Assembly (NCBI RefSeq): GCF_000244955.1
Contig: NZ_CM001439.1
Span: 3,328,385 to 3,392,384 of the forward strand
From: Saccharomonospora marina XMU15
GTDB lineage: Bacteria; Actinomycetota; Actinomycetes; Mycobacteriales; Pseudonocardiaceae
DNA: 64,000 nucleotides
Direction: 5' to 3'
Shown: one piece after another, positions 23,328 to 32,785 of the stretch
Position numbering within the stretch: the first letter of the stretch is position 1
Layout of the letters: the number at the start of each line of letters is the position of its first letter
Translations under genes and position numbers: made by a program
The notes under the pieces: model-generated
Databases searched by the model: none
Seen by the model: only the letters and a program-made list of their open reading frames with translations
Told to the model about the DNA's origin: nothing

Positions 23328-24159
23328 CGGCGGGATCAACCCAGAAGTCGAGTTGCAGGTCTTCCTCCCGCTCGCACAGCCGGTACTTCGCCAGGTCGGT
23401 GACGCCGACGGAGGCGAGCACCTCGTCGTCGATGAAGAAGTTGCCGCTCACCTCACGGCTGGGCCTGGTCAGGATCGCGTGAGCCGCGTCGGCCATGATC
23501 TCCGGGGTGCGGGAACGGCTGGACAGCTCGGCCCCGACCACGTTGCGGATGGCGGCCGTGTCGATGGTGGTGCGCGGCCACAGCGAGTTGGCCGCGATGC
23601 CGTCGCCGCGCAACTCGGCGGCCAGACCCACCGTCACCAGGCTCATCGAGTACTTCGCGATGCTGTACGCGAGATGCCCCGCCTCGAACCACCTCGGCTC
23701 CAGCCGGATCGGCGGCGACAGCGTGAGGATGTGCGGGTTGGCCGCACCTCGCAGGTGCGGGATGGCCGTTCGCGACAGCAGGAACGACCCGCGCGCGTTG
23801 ATGTCCTGCATCAGGTCGTAGCGCTTCATCGGGATGTGCTCGGAGCCGGTGAGGTCGATGGCGCTGGCGTTGTTCACCACGATGTCCAGACCGCCGAACT
23901 GCTCGGCCGCGCGCTGCACCGCCGCGGCGACGGCCTCGTCGTCGCGCACGTCACCGACGATCGGCAGCGCGTTCCCGCCCGCGTTCTCGACCGCCTTTGC
24001 GGCGGTGTAGACGGTGCCGGGCAGCTTCGGGTGCGGCTCGGCGGTCTTGGCCAGCAGTGCCACGTTGGCACCGTCGCGCGCCGCACGCACGGCGATGGCC
24101 TCGCCGATGCCGCGGCTGCCGCCCGACATGATCAGGGTCTTGCCCGCCAGTGTCGTCAT
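23317..24159 (-). CDS. SDR oxidoreductase, HSDL2-like
   Basis: A 280-residue short-chain dehydrogenase resembling the N-terminal domain of hydroxysteroid dehydrogenase-like 2. It has SGGSRGIG near residue 13, the insert KTAEPHPKLPGTVYTAAKAVE that marks this subgroup, NNAS near 97, a serine in LTLSPPI near 147 and YSIAKYS near 165. No SCP2 domain follows. The subgroup acts on hydroxyacyl or steroid-like alcohols, but substrates are poorly known. It follows the acyl-CoA dehydrogenase by 21 bases and overlaps tetR, inside the long carboxylase operon. Confidence 0.9.
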   Translation of the reverse strand: MTTLAGKTLIMSGGSRGIGEAIAVRAARDGANVALLAKTAEPHPKLPGTVYTAAKAVENAGGNALPIVGDVRDDEAVAAAVQRAAEQFGGLDIVVNNASAIDLTGSEHIPMKRYDLMQDINARGSFLLSRTAIPHLRGAANPHILTLSPPIRLEPRWFEAGHLAYSIAKYSMSLVTVGLAAELRGDGIAANSLWPRTTIDTAAIRNVVGAELSSRSRTPEIMADAAHAILTRPSREVSGNFFIDDEVLASVGVTDLAKYRLCEREEDLQLDFWVDPADGA

Positions 24160-24180
24160 GGTCTTGCTCCCTTGTTGCTC

Positions 24181-25344
24181 TCAGTAGGACTTCGGCAGGC
24201 CCAGGCTGTGCTGCGCGACGAAGTTCAGCACCATCTCCCTGCTCACCGGCGCGATCCGGCCGACCCGGACCGCCGAAAGCAGCGTGCCGAGCCCGTACTC
24301 CGAAGCCAGCCCGTTGCCGCCGTGCACCTGCACCGACTGGTCGACCGCATGAATCGCGACCTCGGCCGCAGCGTACTTCGCCATGTTGGCCGCCTCGCCC
24401 GCACCGAAGTCGTCGCCGGAGTCGTACAGCGCGGCGGCCTTCTGCGTCATCAGCTTCGCCAGCTCCAGCTCGATCTTCACCTGCGCCAGCGGATGCGCCA
24501 GCCCCTGGTGCGAACCGATCGGCGCGCCGAAGACACTGCGCTGCTTGGCGTAGGCAACGCCCTTGTCCAGCGCGTAACGTGCGATGCCCACCGAGAACGA
24601 GGCGCCCATGATGCGCTCGGGGTTGAGCCCGGCGAACAGCTGGGCGATGGCGGCGTCCTCGGAGCCCACGAGCGCGTCGGCGGGCAGCCGTACGTCGTCG
24701 AGGAAAAGGCCGAACTGGTTGTCCGCCGACACCAGGTCCATCTCGATCCGTCGATACTCGAAACCGGGGGTGTCGGTGGGCACGATGTACAGCGCGGGCT
24801 TGAGGTTGCCGGTCCTTGCGTCCTCGGTGCGGCCGACCACGAGCACCGCATCGGCCTCGTCGACGCCGGAGATGAACACCTTGCGCCCGTTGAGAATCCA
24901 GTCGCCGCCGTCGCGGCGCGCGGTGGTGGTGATGCGGTGGGCGTTGGAGCCCGCGTCGGGTTCGGTGATGGCGAACGACATCCGCACGCTGCCGTCGGCG
25001 AACCCCGGAAGCCAGTGCCGCTTCTGCTCGTCGGTGCCGAACCGCGCGATGACGGTGGCGCAGATGGCGGGCGAGACGACCATCAGCAGCATCGGAGTGC
25101 CCGCGGCGCAGAACTCCTCACACACGGCCGCGAGGTCGCCGATGCCCGCCCCACCGCCGCCGTACTCCTCGGGAACGCTCACGCCGAGGTAGCCCAGCCT
25201 GCCTGCCTCGTCCCACAGCTCGCTGGTGTGTCCCCCGCTGCGGGCCTTGTCACGGTAGTACTCGTGGCCGTACTTGCCCGCCAGCTCGGCCACCGCCTCG
25301 CGCAGCGCCTGCCGTTCGGGTGCCTCGACGAAATTCACGTTCAC
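24181..25344 (-). CDS. acyl-CoA dehydrogenase, FadE12-like
   Basis: A 387-residue acyl-CoA dehydrogenase. It has MSFAITEPDAGSNAHRITTTA near 125, WILNGRKVFISGVDEADAVLVV near 155 and VQVHGGNGLASEYGLG near 340, ending with RIAPVSREMVLNFVAQHSLGLP, wording I associate with mycobacterial FadE12. The start is GTG, overlapping the stop of the biotin carboxylase gene by four bases, so the two are translationally coupled. The gene order matches fadE12 following accA2 in M. tuberculosis. The substrate could be a branched acyl-CoA, such as an isovaleryl- or citronellyl-type thioester; this is inferred from the neighbours. Confidence 0.9.
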   Translation of the reverse strand: MNVNFVEAPERQALREAVAELAGKYGHEYYRDKARSGGHTSELWDEAGRLGYLGVSVPEEYGGGGAGIGDLAAVCEEFCAAGTPMLLMVVSPAICATVIARFGTDEQKRHWLPGFADGSVRMSFAITEPDAGSNAHRITTTARRDGGDWILNGRKVFISGVDEADAVLVVGRTEDARTGNLKPALYIVPTDTPGFEYRRIEMDLVSADNQFGLFLDDVRLPADALVGSEDAAIAQLFAGLNPERIMGASFSVGIARYALDKGVAYAKQRSVFGAPIGSHQGLAHPLAQVKIELELAKLMTQKAAALYDSGDDFGAGEAANMAKYAAAEVAIHAVDQSVQVHGGNGLASEYGLGTLLSAVRVGRIAPVSREMVLNFVAQHSLGLPKSY

Positions 25345-27317
25345 TCCTCTGTGTTGACGACGGCGAGCACGGCGCCGAGTTCCACCTGCTGCCCGACGGA
25401 CACGGGCAGCTGCGTCACCACACCTGCCGACGGCGCGGCGATGCGGTGCTCCATCTTCATGGCTTCGAGGAACAGCAGCGGCTCGCCGGCGCGGACCCGG
25501 TCACCTCGCGAGACGGCGACGCGCACGACGGTGCCCGGCATCGGCGCCACCAGGGAACCGGCGGCGAGTTCGGCGCCGGGGTCGGTGAACCGCGGCACCG
25601 GCGTGAGGTTCACCGGACCCAGCGGCGAGTCGACCGCGACAAGACCGGGGTAGCGCGCGATGTCGAACGCCCTGCGCACGCCCGCGACGTCCAGTACGAC
25701 GCGGTGTGGCTGCGCCTCGACGAGCGTGACGTCGGGGTAATCGGGAGCCTGCAGCCCTTCGCGGGTGAGCCGGTAGCGCACCTCGTGCTCGGTGCCGTTC
25801 GCACCGCACTCGGTGTAGCGCTTGCGCTGCGGCACGGCGACCACGTTGCGCCATCCGCTCGGCAGCCCGCCCTGCACGCCCGCCCGAGCCCGGTTGTGTG
25901 CCGCGTCGGCCAGTGCGGCGGCCAGCACCGAGAGCCGTACCGCCTGCTCGGTGGCCAGCGGCGCCGCCAGCGTGTCGATGCCGTGCCGGTCGAGGAAGGC
26001 GGTGTCGGTGTCACCGTCGAGGAACGCGGGGTGGCGCAGCACGTTCACCAGCAGGTCGCGGTTGGTGCCGACCCCGTGAATGCGGGCCCTGGCCACCGCG
26101 CCCGCGAGCATCCTGGCGGTGCTGCGGCGATCAGGACCCCATGCGATGACCTTCGCCAGCATCGGGTCGTAGTGAACGCCCACCACGGAACCGTCGACGA
26201 CGCCGCTGTCGAGCCGGATACCGTGGCCGCGCGGCACCGTGAACTCGGCGGTGACCCCGGGCACCGCGAAGTGGTACAGCGGCCCGCTCCTTGGGCTCCA
26301 CCCTGCCGCGGGGTCCTCGGCGTAGAGCCGCACCTCGATGGCGTGCCCGCTCGGCAGCGGTGGCTCGGCGGGAAGGGCATGCCCCTCCGCGATCCGCAGT
26401 TGCAGCGCCACCAGGTCGGTTCCCGTGGTGCACTCGGTCACCGGGTGCTCCACCTGCAGCCGCGTGTTCATCTCCAGGAAGTAGAACTCGCCGCCGCCGG
26501 TGGCGAGAAACTCCACCGTTCCCGCGCCGACATAGCCGATGGCGCTCGCCGCGGCGCGGGCGGAGGCGAACAACCGCTGCCGCATGTCCTCGTCCACCAG
26601 CGGTGAGGGCGCCTCCTCCACCACCTTCTGGTGCCTGCGCTGGATCGAGCAGTCCCGCTCGCCCATCGCCCACACGGTGCCGTGAGCGTCGGCCACGATC
26701 TGCACCTCGATGTGCCTGCCCGCCTCCAGGTAGCGCTCGCAGAACACCGTCGGATCACCGAACGCCGAAGCGGCCTCGGCACTGGCACTGTCCACGGCGC
26801 AGGCCAGCTCACCGAGTTCCCGCACCACCCGCATCCCTCGGCCGCCGCCGCCCGCGGAAGCCTTCACCAGCACGGGCAGGTCGGCCTCGGTGACCTCGCA
26901 CGGATCGAGTTCTGCCAGTACGGGCACGCCCGCGGCCGCCATGAGTCGCTTGGCCTCGACCTTCGACCCCATGCTCTCGATCGCCGCCGCGGGCGGGCCG
27001 ACCCAGGTCAGGCCCGCGCCGGTGACCGCGCGCGCGAAGTCGGCGTTCTCGGACAGGAAGCCGTAACCGGGGTGGACGGCATCCGCGCCGGCGGCCAGCG
27101 CGGCGGCGACGATGGCCTCGGCCCGAAGATAGGTCTGTGCCGGCACGTCGCCGGGCAGCCGGATCGCCGCGTCGGCGGCCGTGGCATGCGGCGAGTCCGC
27201 GTCGGCGTCGGAGTACACGGCGACGGTGCCGATACCGGCGTCGCGGCAGGAGCGAAAGACCCGCAGCGCGATCTCGCCCCGGTTGGCGACGAGCAGGTTC
27301 TCGATCACGGTTGTCAC
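25341..27317 (-). CDS. acyl-CoA carboxylase alpha subunit (biotin carboxylase + BCCP), AccA2-like
   Basis: A 658-residue biotin-dependent carboxylase alpha chain. Residues 4-450 are the biotin carboxylase part (LLVANRGEIALRVFRSCRD, glycine-rich ATP loop ASAGGGGRGMRVV near 165, EMNTRLQVEHPVTE near 290). A linking domain follows, and the C-terminal biotinyl domain carries the modified lysine in EAMKMEHRI near 627. It uses ATP and bicarbonate to carboxylate biotin for the beta subunit encoded just upstream. The GTG start is preceded by GAGGGGCGAG. Position and order match accA2; methylcrotonyl-, geranyl- or another branched enoyl-CoA are the candidate substrates. Confidence 0.95.
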   Translation of the reverse strand: MTTVIENLLVANRGEIALRVFRSCRDAGIGTVAVYSDADADSPHATAADAAIRLPGDVPAQTYLRAEAIVAAALAAGADAVHPGYGFLSENADFARAVTGAGLTWVGPPAAAIESMGSKVEAKRLMAAAGVPVLAELDPCEVTEADLPVLVKASAGGGGRGMRVVRELGELACAVDSASAEAASAFGDPTVFCERYLEAGRHIEVQIVADAHGTVWAMGERDCSIQRRHQKVVEEAPSPLVDEDMRQRLFASARAAASAIGYVGAGTVEFLATGGGEFYFLEMNTRLQVEHPVTECTTGTDLVALQLRIAEGHALPAEPPLPSGHAIEVRLYAEDPAAGWSPRSGPLYHFAVPGVTAEFTVPRGHGIRLDSGVVDGSVVGVHYDPMLAKVIAWGPDRRSTARMLAGAVARARIHGVGTNRDLLVNVLRHPAFLDGDTDTAFLDRHGIDTLAAPLATEQAVRLSVLAAALADAAHNRARAGVQGGLPSGWRNVVAVPQRKRYTECGANGTEHEVRYRLTREGLQAPDYPDVTLVEAQPHRVVLDVAGVRRAFDIARYPGLVAVDSPLGPVNLTPVPRFTDPGAELAAGSLVAPMPGTVVRVAVSRGDRVRAGEPLLFLEAMKMEHRIAAPSAGVVTQLPVSVGQQVELGAVLAVVNTEE

Positions 27318-27328
27318 GCGCTCGCCCC

Positions 27329-28936
27329 TCACATCCGGAAGACGCCGAAGCCGGTGCCGTCGAACTGGGCACCGCGCACGGGATTGGTGTGGATGGCCGA
27401 AAGGCACAGTCCGAGTACGGTTCTGGTGTCCCTCGGGTCGATCACGCCGTCGTCGTAGAGCCGTCCGGAAAGGAACATCGGCAGCGACTCGGCCTCCACC
27501 TGTGCCTCCACCGCCGCCCGCATGGCGGCGTCGCCGTCCTCGTCGTACGGCTGGCCGCGCGACTGGCTGGCGGCTCTGGCCACGATGGACAGCACCCCGG
27601 CGAGTTGCTGCGGCCCCATCACCGCCGACTTGGCACTCGGCCAGGCGAACAGGAAGCGGGGATCGTAGGCGCGACCGCACATGCCGTAGTGCCCGGCGCC
27701 GTAGGAGGCTCCGAGCAGGATCGAGATGTGCGGCACCTTGCTGTTGGACACCGCGTTGATCATCATCGCGCCGTGCTTGATGATGCCGCCCTGCTCGTAG
27801 TCCTTGCCGACCATGTAGCCGGTGGTGTTGTGCAGGAACAGCAGCGGCGTGTCGGTCTGATTTGCCAGCTGGATGAACTGGGCCGCCTTCTGCGACTCCT
27901 CGCTGAACAGCACACCCTGAGCGTTGGCGAGCACGCCGAGCGGGTAGCCGTGCACGCGCGCCCAACCGGTGACCAGGCTGGTCCCGTACAGCGGCTTGAA
28001 CTCGTCGAACTCCGAACCGTCCACGACGCGCGCCAGCACCTCGCGCGGGTCGAACGGGACCTTCAGCCCGTCGGGCACCACACCGAGCAGTTCGTCCTCC
28101 GCGTACCGCGGCGACACGACCGCTGCGGCCTGCTGCCCGTGCTTGCGCCAGTTCAGCCTGCTCACGATCCGCCTGCCGATGCGGATGGCATCCACCTCGT
28201 CGCGGGCGAGGTGGTCGGCAAGGCCGGAGGTGCGGGCGTGCATACCCGCACCGCCGAGGGACTCGTCGTCGGACTCCTCCCCGGTGGCCATCTTCACCAG
28301 CGGCGGCCCGCCGAGGAACACCTTCGAGCGCCCTTCGATCATCACGACGTAGTCCGACATCCCCGGCACGTAGGCGCCACCAGCGGTGGAGTTGCCGAAC
28401 ACGAGCGCGATCGTGGGGATACCCGCGGCCGACAGCCTGGTCAGGTCGCGGAAGAGCCGACCACCCGGGATGAAGATCTCCTTCTGCGTCGGCAGGTCCG
28501 CCCCGCCGGACTCGACCAGGTTGATCACCGGGAGCCGGTTCTGCATGGCGATGTCGCAGGCACGGAAGATCTTGCGCACCGTCCACGGATTGCTCGCGCC
28601 ACCGCGCACGGTCGGGTCGTGCCCGATGACGACACACTCCACACCGCTGACCACGCCGATCCCGGTCACCACGCTGGCACCGACCTGGAAGTCGCTGCCC
28701 CACCCCGCCAGCGGGGACAACTCGAGAAACGCCGAGTCCTCGTCGAGCAGGAGCTCGATCCGCTCCCGCACCGTCAGCTTGCCACGCTCGCGGTGACGGG
28801 CGACGTACTTGTCGCCGCCGCCCGCGACGGCCTTGGCATGTTCGGCTTCCAGCTCCGCGAGTTTGGCCAGCATGGCCTCGCGGTAGGCGGCGTACTCCGC
28901 ACCGGCTGTGTCGAGTGTGGAGCGCAGCGCGGTCAT
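27329..28936 (-). CDS. acyl-CoA carboxylase beta subunit, AccD2/MccB-like
   Basis: A 535-residue carboxyltransferase subunit that moves CO2 from carboxybiotin to an acyl-CoA. It has the MCC/GCC-type layout rather than the propionyl-CoA type: NLVESGGADLPTQKEIFIPGG near 145, GNSTAGGAYVPGMSDY near 183, TGYMVGKDYEQGGIIKHGAMMI near 378 and GASYGAGHYGMCGRAYDP near 412. It overlaps the upstream acyl-CoA dehydrogenase stop (ATGA) and is 11 bases from the alpha subunit. MCC-type enzymes carboxylate 3-methylcrotonyl-CoA (leucine) or geranyl-CoA (terpenes); which applies here cannot be decided by eye. Confidence 0.94.
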   Translation of the reverse strand: MTALRSTLDTAGAEYAAYREAMLAKLAELEAEHAKAVAGGGDKYVARHRERGKLTVRERIELLLDEDSAFLELSPLAGWGSDFQVGASVVTGIGVVSGVECVVIGHDPTVRGGASNPWTVRKIFRACDIAMQNRLPVINLVESGGADLPTQKEIFIPGGRLFRDLTRLSAAGIPTIALVFGNSTAGGAYVPGMSDYVVMIEGRSKVFLGGPPLVKMATGEESDDESLGGAGMHARTSGLADHLARDEVDAIRIGRRIVSRLNWRKHGQQAAAVVSPRYAEDELLGVVPDGLKVPFDPREVLARVVDGSEFDEFKPLYGTSLVTGWARVHGYPLGVLANAQGVLFSEESQKAAQFIQLANQTDTPLLFLHNTTGYMVGKDYEQGGIIKHGAMMINAVSNSKVPHISILLGASYGAGHYGMCGRAYDPRFLFAWPSAKSAVMGPQQLAGVLSIVARAASQSRGQPYDEDGDAAMRAAVEAQVEAESLPMFLSGRLYDDGVIDPRDTRTVLGLCLSAIHTNPVRGAQFDGTGFGVFRM

Positions 28937-30081
28937 GCGGTGTACCCGAGCCGCTTGGCGGCGAGCCCGGCGAGGATCTCGTTGGTGCCGCCTCCGATAC
29001 CGAGAATCCGAACGTCGCGATAGTGCCGCTCCACTTCGGATTCCCGAAGGTAGCCCAGCCCGCCGTGCAGCTGCACCGCCTCGTTCAGCACCCACTCGCC
29101 GACCTCGACGGCGGTGTTCTTCGCGAAGCAGGTCTGCGCGATCACTTCCTCGCCCTGTGCGTGACGGATCGCCACCTGCCGGGTGTAGGTGCGGGCGAGG
29201 TCGATCCGCCGGGCCATCTCCACCAGCTTGTGCTGCACAAGCTGGCGCGAGATGAGCGGCCTGCCGAACGTCTCGCGGAGACGGCACCACCGCAGGGTGA
29301 GGTCGAGCGCGCGCTGCGCGGTGGCGTAGGCCTGCACGGCCAGCGACAGCCGCTCGGTGACGAATTGGGTGGCGACCTGCGCGAAGGCGCTGTTCTCCTC
29401 GCCGACCAGGTTGGCAACCGGCACCCTGGCATCGCTGAAGGACAACTCGGCGGTGTCGGAGCAGTGCCAACCCATCTTCTCCAGCTTGCGGCTGACCGTG
29501 AAGCCCGGGGTGTCACGCTCAACGACCAGCAGCGAAAGGCCGTGCGCCCCCTGGTCTCCCGTACGCACCACGGTGGTCACGAAGTCTGCACGGCAGCCGG
29601 AGGTGATGAAGGTCTTCGCGCCGTTGACGACGTAGTGGTCGCCGTCGCGCTTGGCCGTGGTGCGGATCGCGGCGACGTCGGAGCCGCCGTCGGGCTCGGT
29701 CACCGCAAGCGACCCGATCTTCTCACCGGCCAGTGTCGGCCGCACCCAGCGCTCGATCTGCCGCTCGTCGCCCGCCGCCGCGATGTGCGGTACCGCGATG
29801 CCGCAGGTGAACAGCGAAGCGACCAGCCCGCCGGAGCCGCCCGCGTAGTGGATCTCCTCGGTGACGGTGAGCGCGTCGAGGTAGTCGCCGCCGGAGCCGC
29901 CGACGCTCTCCGGGAACGACACGCCAAGCAGGCCGATGTCGCCCGCCTTGCGGTGCAGTTCCCTCGGCAGTTCCCCGGCCCGCTCCCAGTCGTCGAGGTG
30001 GGCAAGCACCTCGTTCTCCACGAACCGGCGCACCGTACGGCGCAGTTCGACTCGCTCGGGCGTGGCGAAGGGGTCGCTCAC
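28933..30081 (-). CDS. acyl-CoA dehydrogenase, FadE13-like
   Basis: A 382-residue acyl-CoA dehydrogenase. It shows GSLAVTEPDGGSDVAAIRTTA near 120, YVVNGAKTFITSGCRADF near 148, and the C-terminal block VQLHGGLGYLRESEVERHYRD with GIGGGTNEILAGLAAKRLG holding the catalytic glutamate. It is typical of short/branched-chain enzymes. GTG start, four-base overlap with the AtuA-like gene upstream and with the carboxyltransferase downstream. In M. tuberculosis the equivalent position is fadE13. It probably makes the 2-enoyl-CoA that the carboxylase acts on. Confidence 0.92.
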   Translation of the reverse strand: MSDPFATPERVELRRTVRRFVENEVLAHLDDWERAGELPRELHRKAGDIGLLGVSFPESVGGSGGDYLDALTVTEEIHYAGGSGGLVASLFTCGIAVPHIAAAGDERQIERWVRPTLAGEKIGSLAVTEPDGGSDVAAIRTTAKRDGDHYVVNGAKTFITSGCRADFVTTVVRTGDQGAHGLSLLVVERDTPGFTVSRKLEKMGWHCSDTAELSFSDARVPVANLVGEENSAFAQVATQFVTERLSLAVQAYATAQRALDLTLRWCRLRETFGRPLISRQLVQHKLVEMARRIDLARTYTRQVAIRHAQGEEVIAQTCFAKNTAVEVGEWVLNEAVQLHGGLGYLRESEVERHYRDVRILGIGGGTNEILAGLAAKRLGYTA

Positions 30082-31763
30082 AGTATCTCCTCCGGGATCT
30101 CGACAACTCGGCTGCGCAGCCACTCCCCCAATGCCTTCGCCTGCGGGTCGAAGCGCGCCTGCGCCGCGACGCCCTCACCGAGCAGGTCGTCGACGACGAA
30201 GTTGACGGCGAGCAGGTTCGGCAGGAGATACCTGCGTACTGGTAGGTCCTCGGTCTCCGGCAGCAACTGCCGCAGCCGTTCGACGGTGAGCGTGTGCACC
30301 AGCCATCGCCACTGCCGCTCGGTGCGCACCCACACGCCGACATTGGCGCTGCCGCCCTTGTCTCCGCTACGGGCACCGGCGATCGCGCCCAGTGGCACCC
30401 GCCGGACCGGGCCTTGCGGCAACGGCTCCGGCAGCTGCGGGACCGGCGGCTCCAGCAAATCGCGCGTCTCGCCCGGCGGTGGGATGTCCACGCGCGTACC
30501 GTCGGCCAACACCGCCACGTGCGGCACCAGTTCGGCGTCCACAGTGGAATCGGTGAACACGCCGTAAGGCGATGCCTCGGCAGGCGGGGCCGTGACGTGG
30601 AAACCGGGGTAGCTGGCCAACGCGAGCTCGATCGCCGCGCCGCTGAATGCCCTGCCCGCCACTTTCGGATCGGGGTCCTTGACCGCGCAGTGCAGCAGCG
30701 CGCTGGCGGCTTCCTCGGTGTCGGCGTCGGGGTGGTCGGTTCGACCGAGCGTCCAGCGCACCTGCTCGGGCTCGCTGCCGCGCAACGCGGTCCGCAGTTG
30801 TTCACGCACCAGTGCGGCCTTGGCCTCGATGTCGAGGCCGGTGAGCACGAACGTCACCTCGTTTCGGAACCCGCCGAGCCGGTTGAGCCCGACCTTGAGC
30901 GTCTTCGGCGGCGGTTCACCGCGCGTGCCGCGGATCAGCACCCGGTCGGCGCCCTGCTGCCGCAGTTCGACGGTGTCGAAGCGGGCGGTGACGTCGGGGC
31001 CCGGGTAGCGAGGGCCCGCGATCTCGTACAGCAGTTGCGCGGTGACCGTGCCGACGGTCACCACTCCCCCGGTGCCCTCGTGCTTGGTGATCACGCTGGA
31101 GCCGTCGGGATGGACCTCGGCGATCGGGAACCCCGGCACACCGATCTCGTGCTCGGTGAAGAAGGCGTAGTTGCCGCCGGTGGCCTGCGCACCGCACTCG
31201 ATGACGTGGCCTGCGGCCACCGCGCCCGCCAGCGCGTCGTAGTCGTCACGGCGCCAGCCGTGGTGCGCCGCGGCAGGGCCGACGACGAGCGAGGCGTCGG
31301 TGACGCGGCCGGTGACCACCACGTCGGCCCCGGCGCGCAGGCACTCGGCGATACCCCACGCGCCGAGGTAGGCGTTGGCGGTCAGTGGCTGACCCAACCC
31401 GAGTTCGTCCGCTCGCGCCAGCAGGTCGTCGCCCTCGACGTGCGCGACGTCGACGGTGATGCCGAGCCGCCGCGCCAGTTCCCGAACGGCCTCGGCCAGC
31501 CCCGCCGGGTTCAGCCCGCCCGCGTTGCTGACGATCTTGACGCCGCGGTCCTTGGCGAGGCCCAGGCTGCCCTCGAGTTGGCGCAGGAACGTCCTGGCGT
31601 AGCCGCGACTGGCGTCCTTCAACCGGTCGCGGCCGAGGATGAGCATGGTCAACTCGGCGAGGTAGTCGCCGGTGAGCACGTCGATCTCGCCATCGGTGAG
31701 CATCTCGCGCACCGCGGAGAAGCGGTCGCCGTAGAAGCCGGACGCGTTGGCGATCCTGAGCAT
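30078..31763 (-). CDS. AtuA-like protein (DUF1446 family)
   Basis: A 561-residue protein of the acyclic terpene utilisation AtuA / DUF1446 family. It begins with the family signature MLRIANASGFYGDRFSAVRE and carries LTGDYLAELTMLIL, IVSNAGGLNPAGLAEAV and VVVTGRVTDASLVVGPAA; the C-terminal 100 residues hold the second domain (GAIAGARSGDKGGSANVGVWV). AtuA is needed for citronellol/geraniol breakdown in Pseudomonas, yet its reaction is not established. The ATG at 31763 is used; a GTG at 31769 would create a GTGA overlap with the upstream gene. It is the second gene of the operon. The equivalent M. tuberculosis gene is Rv0976c, from memory. Confidence 0.92.
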   Translation of the reverse strand: MLRIANASGFYGDRFSAVREMLTDGEIDVLTGDYLAELTMLILGRDRLKDASRGYARTFLRQLEGSLGLAKDRGVKIVSNAGGLNPAGLAEAVRELARRLGITVDVAHVEGDDLLARADELGLGQPLTANAYLGAWGIAECLRAGADVVVTGRVTDASLVVGPAAAHHGWRRDDYDALAGAVAAGHVIECGAQATGGNYAFFTEHEIGVPGFPIAEVHPDGSSVITKHEGTGGVVTVGTVTAQLLYEIAGPRYPGPDVTARFDTVELRQQGADRVLIRGTRGEPPPKTLKVGLNRLGGFRNEVTFVLTGLDIEAKAALVREQLRTALRGSEPEQVRWTLGRTDHPDADTEEAASALLHCAVKDPDPKVAGRAFSGAAIELALASYPGFHVTAPPAEASPYGVFTDSTVDAELVPHVAVLADGTRVDIPPPGETRDLLEPPVPQLPEPLPQGPVRRVPLGAIAGARSGDKGGSANVGVWVRTERQWRWLVHTLTVERLRQLLPETEDLPVRRYLLPNLLAVNFVVDDLLGEGVAAQARFDPQAKALGEWLRSRVVEIPEEIL

Positions 31764-31765
31764 GT

Positions 31766-32557
31766 TCACCCCGCGTGTCCCGGTTGCCTGCCCTGCCCCG
31801 GCGGGCCCGCGAACGCCTGCGCGATGCGCAACCACTGCTGGGCGTCGGCGCCTTCGGCGCGCAGGCCGGTGTCGGCGGGGTGGCGGCGCTGGGTGACGAC
31901 GAGACAGAAGTCCAGCGCAGAGCCACTCACCCGCTGCGCCGCGTCGGCAGGCCCGAACGCCCAGGTCCCCGTGCCCGGCGCGGTCAACTCGACGCGGAAC
32001 TCCTCGGCAGGCGCGGTCAGCGAGTGCAGGTGGAAGGCGAAGTCGCGGGTACGTACTCCGAACCGCGCGATGTGGCGCAGCCTGGCCGTGGGAACGCGCT
32101 CGACACCGAGCGCGTCGGCCACGTCCTGGCCGTGGGCCCAGGTCTCCATCATTCGCGCCGTGGCCATCGAAGCCGCGCTCATCGGGGGGCCGTACCAGGG
32201 CAGTTTCGTGCCGCTGGGCACGCTGGCCAGTGCCTGCCGTAGCTGTGTGCGGCCCTGCCGCCACGCCGCCAGCAGGTCCGCGGGTGGTGTAGCCGCGCCC
32301 TCGGCGGCGGCGTCGTCGACGTAGCCCTCCCCCGCCGCCAGCGCGCGCTTGACCTCGGCACCGAACTCCTCGGGGTGCCGCGCCGCGAGCAGGGCCTTGC
32401 CGTCGGTCCAGGCGAGGTGCGCGATCTGGTGCGCCACGGTCCAGCCCTGCGCCGGAGTCGGCTTCGCCCATTCGTCGTCGGCCAGCCCGCTCACGAGGTC
32501 GTCGACCTCCTGCCCCTCCGCGTCCAGATCGCGAAGGATCGCCTCGAGCTCCACCAC
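31766..32557 (-). CDS. TIGR03084 family DinB-like protein
   Basis: A 263-residue protein of the TIGR03084 family, whose N-terminal half is a DinB/maleylpyruvate-isomerase-type four-helix bundle that binds metal. Candidate ligands are in [13 protein letters not shown] near 40 and the later [15 protein letters not shown] near 150. The C-terminal half is an SCP2-like or wHTH-type domain of unknown role. Start GTG at 32557 follows AGGAAGGTGGGG and gives the family N-terminus; an upstream ATG at 32608 adds 17 low-complexity residues. It is the first gene of the eight-gene operon. Family members are frequently found beside acyl-CoA genes in actinomycetes; the function is unknown. Confidence 0.85.
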   Translation of the reverse strand: MVELEAILRDLDAEGQEVDDLVSGLADDEWAKPTPAQGWTVAHQIAHLAWTDGKALLAARHPEEFGAEVKRALAAGEGYVDDAAAEGAATPPADLLAAWRQGRTQLRQALASVPSGTKLPWYGPPMSAASMATARMMETWAHGQDVADALGVERVPTARLRHIARFGVRTRDFAFHLHSLTAPAEEFRVELTAPGTGTWAFGPADAAQRVSGSALDFCLVVTQRRHPADTGLRAEGADAQQWLRIAQAFAGPPGQGRQPGHAG

Positions 32558-32622
32558 CTTGAACCCCACCTTCCTCGGCGCCGCGGCCGCCTGCGGCGAG
32601 CGTGGCACCGCCAGGAGAAAAA

Positions 32623-32691
32623 ATCAAGCACGCGTGATTGTTTTGGGTTGTTGACCGGTTGCCAGTAAGCGTGTGGTGCAATACGGTCAAC
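32623..32691. promoter_or_regulatory. divergent control region: two inverted repeats and a promoter
   Basis: The region between the carboxylase operon and the enoyl-CoA hydratase holds an imperfect palindrome ATCAAGCACGCGTGAT (32623-32638) and a perfect 8-base inverted repeat, GTTGACCG (32650-32657) with CGGTCAAC (32684-32691). On the plus strand TTGCCA (32660-32665), 17 bases and TACGGT (32683-32688) make a promoter for the hydratase, so the right arm overlaps the -10. The operators probably serve the local TetR. Confidence 0.6.
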
Positions 32692-32785
32692 GATCGCCGC
32701 GCCGGGGTAGGCACAGGACCAGGTGCGCCGCAGGACACACGAGGCACCAGGGGTGGGTGTCCCGCAAGACCACAGGAGGCTTCCC

